From assembly GCA_029532415.1 (NCBI GenBank), contig JAQOTA010000046.1, positions 1 through 64,000 of the forward strand: a DNA stretch of 64,000 nucleotides. The letters run 5' to 3'. The translations under genes were made by a program, and so were the position numbers. A model generated the notes under the pieces. That model saw nothing but the letters and a program-made list of their open reading frames with translations, searched no databases and had not been told where the DNA came from. The stretch comes from Marasmius tenuissimus (Eukaryota; Basidiomycota; Agaricomycetes; Agaricales; Marasmiaceae). This document shows positions 53,266 through 62,990 of this stretch, piece by piece; within the stretch, counting starts at the first letter, position 1, and each line of letters opens with the position of its first letter.

Positions 53266-54073
53266 CTACCTATGGGTAATAATATGTCGGATGACTTCCA
53301 GAGTCCATCTGATCCCTATAAACGTCAATATCACGGCGAGTCAACTCTCAACATTGTTTGTGAGAGAGATAGTCCGCCTACACGGACTGCCCAAGTCAAT
53401 AGTCTCTGACCGGAACCCGAAATTCACTTCAAAATGGTGGAAAGAGGCTCACCAGCTACTGGGAACCAAGCTCTTAATGTCCACGGCGTATCACCCGCAG
53501 ACAGATGGTGCTACTGAGCGCGTAAACCGATCTATCGGACAAATACTAAGGTCATTTGTTAGGCCCGACCAAAAAGATTGGGTTGAAAAGTTACCCATGG
53601 TCGAGTTTGCTATAAACTCGAGTATAAATTAGTCTACCGGGTTCGCTCCATTCGAACTAGACGGTGGATACATGCCTTCGTTACTAAACGAAATCCCAAA
53701 CACGGCAGAATCTTCCCCAGGGGTCCGGGAATTTGTAGACCGTGCAGTTGCACATCTGTTGGACGCCCATGACAACATAATTGAGTCTCGAGTCATTCAG
53801 ACTCACCAGTCAAACAAGCATCACCGAAGCGATCCAAAATTAAAGATCGATGACTTGGTTTACGTTTCTACCAAGAATCTGAACCTCCCGAAAGGTCGAG
53901 CAACGAAACTCTTACCTAAATTCGTTGACCCGTACCCAATAGTTGACGCCAAGCCTGAATCCTCAAACTACCGGATCGGGTTACCTACAGAACTCGCAAA
54001 GCGAGGCATTCACAACAACTTTCACGTGTCATTACTCCGAAAGACGACTCACTGTTCCCAAGCCGGACCATGA
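53266..54073 (+). pseudogene. Gypsy integrase, second part
   Basis: Continues the core: FVREIVRLHGLPKSIVSDRN (second Asp), PKFTSKWWKEAHQLLGTKLL, STAYHPQTDGATERVNRSIG (Glu) and DWVEKLPMVEFAINSSIN. A TAG at 53630 follows. Then, in frame, come STGFAPFELDGGYMPSLL and the GPY-like module (KFVDPYPIVDAKPESSNYRI; NNFHVSLLRK). A frame change near 54040 leads to the chromodomain. With the first part, the DDE triad is complete, so the damage is limited to the MITE, one stop and one shift. Confidence 0.9.
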
Positions 54074-54333
54074 CGGATCCGTATGATTTTGGCGACCCTA
54101 GCACATCTGAATGGCTAGTTGACGAAATTATCGGACACTATTGGGATGGCCGACGCATAATGTTTCATGTTCTATGGAATTTGGGTGACACCACGGTGGA
54201 ACCCTATCAAACATGTAAAAAATTAACCGCGCTTGACCGGTATTTGGAGCTGAAAGGCGTGACTGACTGGAGGCAATTGCCTCGAAAAGATAGGTCCAGT
54301 CTACCTGTAGACGGCCACCATAAGAATGATTGA
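54070..54333 (+). pseudogene. Gypsy chromodomain
   Basis: An 87-codon frame with STSEWLVDEIIGHYWDGRR, MFHVLWNLGDTTVEPYQTC and KLTALDRYLELKGV, matching the chromodomain beta-sheet and C-terminal helix with the aromatic positions Y/W kept. In chromoviruses this domain sits at the end of integrase and steers insertion to heterochromatin by binding methylated histone H3; that role is family knowledge. It is out of frame with the integrase by one base. Confidence 0.85.
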
Positions 54334-54480
54334 AAAATCTACCAAGAAACGTGTTTGGAGCACACCACTGTCAATTTTATCTGACGCAGGGAAACTCGAG
54401 CACAATAGGAATAAAAATTCCACATAAATACCGCGAGGAAATGAGAGACTCACCATCATAATCATCTCCCACTCATAAGC

Positions 54481-56269
54481 ATGTTCACTACTGGTCGTGC
54501 AAGCCCTAAGCCTTCTTCTCCCAAGAGTTCACCTCTATTAGGGGGAGGGGACAACCCCAACCACTGGTATTTCGATGAGTTTTTCCACCAAGTCGCACAT
54601 GAGAATGGGTGTAATACCTGTGATGAGTTTATGGCTCATTGCGGGGCTGCATCTGTTAGCGTGGGCGAAAAGATTAAATTCCGAGCCGCGTGCCATTCCA
54701 GGAACGAGGCTATTATTAAACGATCAGGACTGAAGGGAACATTGAATACCCAACAGTCCGACATCGACAACTTACAACGTCAGAACGACGTCCTTGAAAA
54801 GCGCTTGAAGCATGCCTTTCGTGAAAATGACAACCTCGAGAACAGTCTTGATGAGCTCAGAACTGAGCATGACAAGACCCTCGCCGAATTGGCTGATGTC
54901 CGCGCCAGACTTGAGCAGTTTCACCACAATGAGGCAGCTCGAAGTTCAATCAACCGAGCATAGGGGAAAGAAACGTCGGCTCGAGCCGCCTACTTCCAAC
55001 CCTATTGACTCGGATCCAATGAATGTGGACGGCGAAGGGCAACCTGTCAATGCCGACCCTACAATCTCAAATGCCACCACCACACCACCCTGGGATGATG
55101 GCACCTATCGAGTGGGTTAGGACTATCTCCTAGCCCAACAGAAATGGGAAAAGGGTCTCCCCATACCTAAGAAAAGTGTGACAGGGAGATCATTACACCC
55201 GAAATTCTCGGTTGCGTCCATTCAGGATGTTGACTGTTGCATCACCATTCTCATGTCCAACACGGCTGAGAAGGTACAGCGAAGCTGCTTCGATTTCCTC
55301 CGAGAAGCGATGCACCAAGCCCAATTGAAGCCCAAGTCGGATAGAACCGAGGTAGATTGTCACCTCATCAAGGTCTACTTCTGCCCCGTCGCATTTGGAG
55401 GCAAGGGACCAACGCCACTCGAAGTTGGATCCACACCTGCCCCTGATGAACCCGTAATCACAGCCGCCTCGACTGTGGCTATGGACACAACACCTGATAC
55501 CTCAGGTACGTCAACTTCAACTGAAGGCCAACTTAATTCTCACTCGGTTTCAGCACCGAGTACCAAGCAAGGGTCAAAAATAATTCAACCCCACAAGAAA
55601 GCCTCACTTGCGTGTTACACGAAGTGGCTCCTTTACTTGGCTAGTCAAGGGAAATTTCCTCCTGGCCTTGTGGTCTTCAAAGACGGCTCAATCTCCATGC
55701 GTTCCGTGCGTGGATTCCGATTCTTGTATTGTCGGAGCCCCTCAAACCGCAAGGGAGCTGCCCCTGCTCACCGACATCGCTATCAATTGCACCTTGTCGA
55801 ATTGATATTGACTCCGAACTACTACGAGTCATATGTCAGCCAGAACCTCATCTTCTACCCTGCTCCCCAACGAGAAACCTCGTTTGAGGGAGACCCAAAT
55901 AATTTTACGCTCGATGATGTTGCGGAATTTCTCCGCCGTGAATGCGTAACAATTGAAGAGGTCCAGAATAGTGCCCTGTGGGCGCTTCAGTGGCTCGCCA
56001 CAGTACAATATGCAGACATAGATTCACGACTCGAGGTTGTCTCCCACACTAAGCTGTACCCCCAACTCGAGGCTCAGGGTATCCCTGCCGGATTCAACGA
56101 GAACCTATGCCACCCCGACGGCAGCATTGAACTCTGTCCTTCGTACCCGAATTCCAACATTTACCACCTTACCGAGCCTCCTATCATTCCTCACAACGGC
56201 AGCAATGCCGTTCCCACCAGCACTGACACGGACTCTACTATGTCCGATGCTCAGTCTTCATCTAATTGA
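54481..56269 (+). pseudogene. Extra ORF between chromodomain and 3' LTR, unknown function
   Basis: Starts at an ATG 148 nt after the chromodomain stop: MFTTGRASPKPSSPKSSPLL, then HWYFDEFFHQVAHENGCNTC, KIKFRAACHSRNEAIIKRSG and a coiled coil (NDVLEKRLKHAFRENDNLEN, DELRTEHDKTLAELADVRAR). A frame change near 54950 leads to KKRRLEPPTSNPIDSD and a TAG at 55118. The frame then stays open to 56269: WEKGLPIPKKSVTGRSLHPK, HKKASLACYTKWLLYLASQG, GSISMRSVRGFRFLYCRSPS and a Ser/Thr tail. The whole would be about 590 residues without pol motifs or membrane segments. Related unknown proteins occur in mushroom genomes, as I recall. Its place before the polypurine tract and LTR is where env-like or accessory ORFs sit. 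It could be an accessory protein of the element or a second element's Gag. Confidence 0.6.
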
Positions 56270-56420
56270 TGGGACCAACCATGCGGTCACGGTATCCATC
56301 ACTCCCAACCTCCACACACGCCGAGGGGCTACAGAATTTGACTTCTCCATGCGGAGTAGTCTTCTCAATTTCTTTCTTTCTTTACGATTTTACCTATAGG
56401 CTCAATTTGACGGGGGAGGG

Positions 56421-56606
56421 TGTAACGCCCCTGCTAGTTACAGCATCATATTCACGGCAAATGCCGAAGTGGACTATATAAACCTGCACCTATCTCGTAG
56501 ATAGGGCAGCCTTTCTTTCCCTCGTACAAGTACATACCTTGGTTAATCAAAACCTTGTCGTGTTCACGCGAGAGAGTGAGGCCTGGGTCGTAATACGACC
56601 CTCATA
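56421..56606 (+). repeat. 3' LTR of the chromodomain gypsy
   Basis: Starts TGTAACGCCCCTGCTAG directly after a polypurine tract and contains ACTATATAAACC (TATA-like) near 56475 and a GGGTCGTAATACGACCC palindrome near its end. The end is placed where DUF6589-type coding sequence resumes, since no second LTR is available for comparison. Confidence 0.6.
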
Positions 56607-58277
56607 ACCATTATAGTGGCAGTCGTACCACTATCAAAGTGATCTTGTGAGCCAAGACGCTGGGACTCAACCCGAAGCGCGAAATTCACGTTATCCCATA
56701 TAACTCCGGCTAAAAACTCCTTCGCCACTTTCCGAGCATGCTCAAGATTCTCCTGGGACAACGTCTTAACGTGACGCAATATTGAGGTTTACGAGACAGA
56801 CAGTCCAGCGTGTGCTAGCACATCAACTTCTCTCTTCGATCCCCCAGATGCGAGCAGAAAAAGACCAATCACCACCTGAAGGTTATCGGCCTTCTGCGAG
56901 CGCGCGAGAGTAAGCATTGAACATATAAGTAGTGGCGAAAATCTGCAGAGAAGATACCGTAAGTCGGGACCCTGGGAAGATCATGGGAATGCGGAGAGAG
57001 TTCTCACGACGTCTCTATCTTTCTCCTTCTCGGACTTCTCGGAATGCTTCCCTTTCCCTTTCCCTTTTCCGTCTGATGCCTCTGCCTTCTCCTTGCCCTT
57101 CTTCAATTTTTCTGCCATCGAGTTCAGCTGCTCCTTTCCATCCGCCACAAAGCTCTGAAGGATTTTCTCAACGTCGGTGCGGACTGCTCCAACTCACTCT
57201 CCAGCTTCTCCATGCCCTTGTAAGCAGTCTTTGTAGCGAGGCCCCTTCCTGGCAAACCTTTTTGGCTAAGTATCCATCTCGGAAAATTGTGAAGGCGTCG
57301 TCCGACCGTTCAAATATTTTGGTGGCGAAGTCAGCGCCGTGATTCTTGCAGAACTTCGTAACGTTGATTTTGCCTTGTTTGTTGGTGCCATTTTGGAACA
57401 AGCGACCTACAAAATGTTTTGGAGAGCGGAATCCGAAACCACCTGCAGAGATAGGTTTGGACAAACGTGAAAAGATGTCGTGTGCAGCATCCACCTCCTT
57501 CGTTTCCTGTTATTGAACTTCAATAGAACGCCGGATGGCTTTATCCCCCGCTTCCCGCGCTTGTTCTGCCATTGTGATTGCCTCTCGTCTTGCTTCCGGG
57601 CTCGTGAACTCCATAGTTTCCCGTCGTTCTTTCAAAGAAAAGCGAGACCTCTTCCCAACCGTCGGTCGTCCAGCTCGAAGAACTGTAGGACTGTCTTCGA
57701 GTATACTATGTGGTGTACTCTTGGAAGGGCTGACATTGGGTGTGAAAGATTGTCTTGGTCGGCGAGGGGTTTATGGAGAAATAGGGAGGTGGGAGCTGGT
57801 ATGTGTCTCTAATAACTCCGAAAACTCGAATTCCACCTCATCATGGCTGTAAGGACCCAGGTTTATATGATCTGTATGTGGGGAAGGGGGTGCACTACTG
57901 CCTCGCATGCCTGTCGCTCGCTGATAGCTGGGACCAGCTTGAGGTGTGTCCATCATATCCACGTCCGAGTCCAGTACCTCATCTTCATCGGTGTCCGCTC
58001 ATATATCCGGCGGCGGCTCTGAAGACCGCATAGGTGCATGAGAAATGTCGATATCTATCTCCTAAGGCTCGGATTCGGGACTAGGCGACCGTGTCTTGGT
58101 CATTCTGAATTGTTTCCGGAGCCGCTGTGTGATACTGGACTGTGAGCCAGACTGAGTGGGGGTATTATCATCCTCGGGCTGGATTTCGGCCTCAGACAGT
58201 CGTCGCTTGGATCTGGCACCTCCTGAAGCTTTGAAAGCTCGACCTTCGGCTTTTTTTTTCGTGGATCGGAAGGGCAT
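56590..58277 (-). pseudogene. DUF6589-type gene, N-terminal part, cut by gypsy insertion
   Basis: ATG at 58277 begins a basic N-terminus (PFRSTKKKAEGRAFKASGG, ARSKRRLSEAEIQ). After a probable intron near 58.0 kb comes DTDEDEVLDSDVDMMDTPQA; then, after an in-frame stop, TPNVSPSKSTPHSILEDSP, GRPTVGKRSRFSLKERRETM and EFTSPEARREAITMAEQARE; then, after another stop, HDIFSRLSKPISAGGFGFRS. Near 56779 it reads VKTLSQENLEHARKVAKEFL, GVIWDNVNFALRVESQRLGS and QDHFDSGTTATIM, where the gypsy LTR begins. These blocks match the N-terminal half of DUF6589-type proteins of mushrooms. The domain proper is missing. Some of the stops may be introns I did not resolve. It is a different paralogue from the gene at 32.9-35.8 kb and no helicase is next to it. 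Confidence 0.65.
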
Positions 58278-58852
58278 CGTGGAGGAAGAGGATATAGATA
58301 CGATTACTCCTATTTATAATACATCTTGCTGTATTTCGGTCAAAAATTTGTTTTTTTGGAAACTAAAAACATGGAGGCTCTTGTATCTTCTCCAGTAATC
58401 CATTTCTTACTCTACTAGACCAGCTGTTGATTTTGGAGACACCCCTCCTTTGCGGCCAGCGACCAAGTCGAAACAATCATGTGATCAATACCTCACTACG
58501 CCAAACGGCCGGATTTGGTACCAGTCGCTTCGCCAACCCCGAGGCACGAGGGGGGCGAAATGAATGGTTCCGAATCTGAGCTTGTCCTCCTTTGGAACAT
58601 TTCTGGAGTGTGGAATGCGGATGTACTACGAGGGGAATGAAGGACAGATATACATAAAACGCCTGTCCTCGCGAACGTTTGTTGTACGCGTCCAACATCG
58701 ACTCCTCTTCTTGAAATGCGAGTTGGTATTGCCCAAAGACGCAGACACTATGTCTTCATCACCCGACGTTTCCTATCTCACACATCCTATTCCCAATGAG
58801 GACCTAATTGCTGCTCCTGAGTTTATCAAGCGGAACGACTTCTCACTAGCAC
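58278..58852. other. No recognisable gene
   Basis: The 5' flank of the truncated DUF6589-type gene and the left border of a decayed copia. There are no inverted repeats like those of the RecQ/DUF6589 unit. Confidence 0.4.
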
Positions 58853-61600
58853 ATGATTGACTCGTTCAACATGCTGGTCAGAGGGTCGTACGTCAGGTTA
58901 TATCAGGGAAATATGGAGGAGGATTCGAAGATTTGGACACCGGTGCTCCTCAGACCGGTACCAAATGCGACAGCTGGGTGGAGGGGAAACACCCTCAGCA
59001 ACCCTTCCACCGATCAGACCACCGTGCCACCAAACGACTAGAGATAGTCCACATCGATACCTGTGGACTCTTCCTTGTGAGCTCACCTCATGGAAATTCG
59101 TACTTTCAGTTGGTTCTTGATGATCACACAAATGCGAACTCCGTCGTATTTCTCCGGGACCTTTCCCAAGTGCCAGATGCGATCAGGAAGGTTCTTCTTC
59201 GCTGGGAGAACTTCCTGAATATGAGGACATAGAGTATTTCGATGTGATAGGTCTGCGGAACAAGCGTAAGGGGAGCTTGTGGAATGGTAAAACGGGCGCG
59301 GTGTTGAGATCCAACTCACGGCCGCGTATGCTCATCTTCAGAATGGAAGTGCCGAACGTTTCATCCGAACACATGAAGATGATATGGCGGTTTTGTTGGC
59401 GTGGGCAAACCTTCCCTTGTCTTTTGGGAGGATGCCATTCGTACTTCGGCATATGTTCGATTCCAACTACCGACTTCATCACTCCCCAACGGCCTGACTC
59501 CTTACGAAATGACCTATGTGAAGCAGCCGATGCTTCGAGTTTGGGGGTGTCATTGCTGGGTTCTCATTCCACCAGAATTGCAGCTGAAAGGTGGTTCTCG
59601 CCGTTATGACACGGGACACCAATCAGGATCACGGTCGTGAAACTGGATTCGGGAACCACAGAAGTTAACCGGTCCGATAAACCACCTTATTCCTTTTCTG
59701 TAAAGGCACACCCTAGCAGAGGAAAAGGGTGAGGTTTGTGATTGCTAACTCGATGAATACGTGAAGGGGTGTTTTACAAGTGATGTATTGATAACAAGTT
59801 CGGTTCCCGTTCGATAATTTTTTTTGTGGAAACACAATGTCCGTTTGCGGGGCGTGAAATTCCGCTCGGCGCCCCGTGTGAAAACCTTTGTTGGCTACGA
59901 GGGGGGTCGAAAGGGTTGGCGAGTTAGGGATCTACGGGGACGTTATAGGTTTTATCAGACGTTGTCTTTGATGAGAACGTACCTGGATATCTGGGCAAGG
60001 TACCAGATGACCATTATACACCCGCAGACACCAATGGTCCTGTGTTACTACAGCCGACTTCGAACGTTCCTCATCCTTTGGAGCCTGACGAAACAGACGT
60101 CCCCCAGATCCTACTCCGGACCTACCTCTTCGCCCAAAACCGACACGGGAGACCGAATCGTCGGAATATCAGGCTCGTCCACGTCGAACCCGAAAGCTCA
60201 CAGCGAAGGGTCGTGAATGGCTGGAAGGTATTCAGAAGTGGGGTGAGTGGCTGAAAGAATTTCGTCAGAAGAGACTCGAACAGGATCATAGGGCGAAGTT
60301 ATCGGAATCGGCTCATACCTTACTTGCTTGCATAGCTTCAATTGACGACGTCATTGCAGCTGATGATACCGCAGAACAGATTGTCACCCATGAACAGGAA
60401 ACACAGATCGTCCTTGATCATGATCACTGTACAGATCATCCGATCTCGTCTCTCATGGCAATTTCATCTCGCAAATCATCGATCCCAAACCTCAAAATTC
60501 CGCTGAACAGCCAACGTGAAGCTTACAGTCGACCGGATAGCCAGTGGTAGAGGGAGGCCGAAGCAGAGGAGCTACCCAGCATGACACGAAAAGAGGTATT
60601 CCGGGTTGTGCAGCGACCTGTAGGGACACACCTTGCTGGTGTCAAGTGGGTTAACAGCTTCAAATATGACGACCTGGGTAACATCATCAAGTACAAGGCT
60701 CGACTCGTGGCACAGGGTTTCGGTCAACGACCCGGGGAGTATGGCGACACATACGCACCGGTTGCAATTTGGCTATCCAGTATCCGCATGCTTTTCGCTC
60801 GTGCAGTGAATGAGGACCGGCATCTGTTTGTATTATGTTTGTATCAGATCTCAAGACTGCCTTTCTCAACGCACCGCTGTCGGAAACCGTCTATTGCAAA
60901 CAGGTTCCTGGATATTTATTGAGCGATGCATTGTCTTGCTATCTTTTACAGAGGGCACTATACGTCTCAAACAAGCGGGCGCCGAGTGGTACAAATGCTT
61001 GTGGAATGCTCTTCGCAGCATCGGCTTCAGTCATTGTCCCTCTGACAATGATGTTTTCAGATGCTCATGGTCTGAATCGCCTGACCCATCAGCTCAGGTC
61101 ACGAAGGAGGCTGCGGTCGACATTGAGATTGCGATTCACTGCTTCGAAGCAGAAAGCCGTTGCGTTGTCGTCGACTGAGGCAGAGTATATGGCTTTCATC
61201 TATTGTGTGCGAGAGGTTTTGTTGGTCAAGTCCTTTGCGTCGCTGATGGATTACACGATGCCCTCTACCTTTCCCATCCTATCAGGTAACCAGGGATCCG
61301 TTTTCATGTCATCCTCTCCCGTCATCTCTAGTACTTAACTCGAAACCCATCGACATCAAATTTGACTTTGTACGAAGCCATGCGTCGTCGAACGCCATCT
61401 CCGTCTCCTGGATTCTCACTGAAGACATGGTAGCGGATATCTTTACGAAGCCTCTTCCAATCTATCTCCATCTCAATGCACAGCTCTCGGACTCGTATCT
61501 CTCTTCCAAGTCGCGTCTCTCCTTCTTCCGGTATCGCACAAAGAAATTAAATATCCCAATCTTTTTTCTCTCATTACTTATATTCAGTTTCGCTTTTCTT
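58853..61600 (+). pseudogene. Decayed copia pol with internal deletions
   Basis: Pieces in copia order but several frames. Pre-integrase and integrase start: PFHRSDHRATKRLEIVHIDT, CGLFLVSSPHGNSYFQLVLD and DHTNANSVVFLRD. Integrase end: EHMKMIWRF in one frame and AVLLAWANLPLSF in another. A late module reads FVGYEGGRKGWRVRDLRGRY. RT: GVKWVNSFKYDDLGNIIKYK, ARLVAQGFGQRPGEYGDTYA and FVSDLKTAFLNAPLSETVYC. RNase H: QKAVALSSTEAEYMAFIYCV, then a tail with EDMVADIFTKPLP. The segment with the RT YxDD motif and the start of RNase H is deleted. Gag and protease are not seen. It has many frameshifts and is inactive. A polypurine tract and LTR follow at 61.64 kb. Confidence 0.8.
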
Positions 61601-61644
61601 CTCTTCTTCTCCAGCTTGTCGCACGGATCGTCCGATGGGGGGCG

Positions 61645-61799
61645 TGTGTATGTGTGTTAGGGTTAGGTTTTCTCGGACTTCTCCGGCTTAGATTGTAGTA
61701 CTTGCGATACGCGTAGTTACGCGCATACGCGTTGTATCACACAGTACCTGTCTCAATACAGACGGTACGTGATATCTTATGACTATCCCGGGTTTGACA
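61645..61799 (+). repeat. Probable 3' LTR of the decayed copia, with a telomere-like string
   Basis: Follows the polypurine tract GATGGGGGGCG. It starts TGTGTATGTGTG, contains TTAGGGTTAGG at about 61660, a CGATACGCGTAGTTACGCGC stretch and a possible end TTTGACA (TG...CA borders, 155 bp). There is no second copy in the window, so the borders are inferred. Confidence 0.55.
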
Positions 61800-62803
61800 T
61801 AATTCTCGCAGCTACGGCCACGTCAGGCATTCCCGCTCCTATACTCGAAACCCCCTCCATTGCAGCAGCATCAACATCCACTGCAAATGAGCCTGTAAAT
61901 CGCCTCGGCGCTGCTCGTAATACTGCCCTCAAACTTCTCGTCGAGCTGCAAGTCCAAGTCAAGAATCTCCAGACATCAAGTTCAACCGCCACCAAGGAGC
62001 ATCCCCTCGCCAAGTACTGCACGAAGCCCATCACGAAGCTCACTGAAGGGATAGTTGATGATGGCGGCGTCTGGGAAGTATAGTGTGCTGAACTCACTCA
62101 TACCATGCGATGTTGACACTAAGTGTCGTTCCCCTGGCTGCACGAGGCTCGAACGGTCTTCCTGCACTCGTCAACTCTTTAACTACCTGGCACGCTATAG
62201 GAAGATGGGCCCACTAGTACTGGAGCCCAAGGTCTCCCGTATCCTTGAGGCAATCGTTCGGTGAGCCATGTTTTCGCTTTTTGGGTGAGTATCATGATTC
62301 ACTAACATCTGTTTATCAGAAAATGCGCGGAGGCTCAAGTAACTCTGCCAGCATCGGGACCTGCAAGGCAGCCTAATAAGCGACCACGGACCAGCTGGAA
62401 AGTCCCCGTTGATATTATCCCCAAGTGCGCACAAGGTTATCTGTATCGCTCCCATAGCTCACAAGTCTACTCCAGATGGGAAGCCGCTCGCGCGTGGAAG
62501 AAAGACTACCCGTACAGCCCGCAGAAAGATTTCAACGTGTAGTGGGCGACTATCGAGGCAGACAGGAAGGGACAAGAGTACAAGGCAAGTTTTATTCCAT
62601 ATCTATCTACGTTGGAATTGGCTGGAACTAATACTCTATTTCTGGCATAGAAATACGTTAAACAGGCGAAGTTAGCTTCAGCCGCAGCCGCCGTAAGCTG
62701 TTAGCCGTGCTACCCAGTACCGACCCATTCTTACACACCATGCCTGCAGGAATCTGGTAAGAACGTCCCTCGACGCAGAGCAGCTCGCGGAGATAGTAAC
62801 TAG
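61800..62803 (+). pseudogene. 3' exons of a spliced gene of unknown function, 5' part lost at the copia LTR
   Basis: Exons: from an acceptor at about 61813 (TTCTCGCAG) to 62077; 62124-62260; 62320-62584; 62651-62692; 62750-62803. Introns of 46, 59, 66 and 57 nt keep one frame through, with phases 0, 2, 0 and 0. The protein is Ala/Thr-rich at first (AARNTALKLLVELQVQVKNL), then CRSPGCTRLERSSCTRQLFN, KVSRILEAIVRKCAEAQVTL, PNKRPRTSWKVPVDIIPKCA and HSSQVYSRWEAARAWKKDYP, ending Arg-rich. Two problems exist in exon 3. A TAG occurs at 62540, and the donor at 62585 is GCAAGT (a GC-AG intron). A larger GT-AG intron from 62537 to 62650 would avoid both. An alternative frame from 62750 (DAEQLAEIVTRTMFGTWKAA; DDWKRWGEWAGSRW) is open to 62990 and might be the real last exon. 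I do not recognise the family. Confidence 0.45.
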
Positions 62804-62990
62804 AACAATGTTTGGTACTTGGAAGGCAGCAGAACTCGACGGCGGTGATGACTGGAAGAGGTGGGGCGAGTGGGCAGGCAGTAGGTGGAATGAAAGCTGG
62901 GGTCCAGAGGAGGACCCAGAATACCGCGCTATTAGAGGTAGAACGTGTCAGTTGGTGTCGGTTGTGATCAGAATTGACGATGCCCACTAA

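Larger units (their letters stand above)
48920..56606 (+). mobile_element. Chromodomain gypsy element with an extra 3' ORF, 5' end lost
   Basis: In order: Gag remnant with zinc knuckle, aspartic protease, RT, RNase H, integrase (split by a MITE), chromodomain, a further two-part ORF without pol motifs, a polypurine tract (TTGACGGGGGAGGG), then an LTR starting TGTAACGCCCC at 56421. The left border is the junction with the other gypsy fragment at about 48920, and no 5' LTR is present. The right border falls within a DUF6589-type gene at about 56606. At least five frameshifts and two stops show it is dead. Confidence 0.8.

Noticed and set aside
61655..61670. TTAGGGTTAGG as evidence of a chromosome end
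   Set aside because: Less than two units, located within a retroelement LTR; ordinary sequence continues on both sides.
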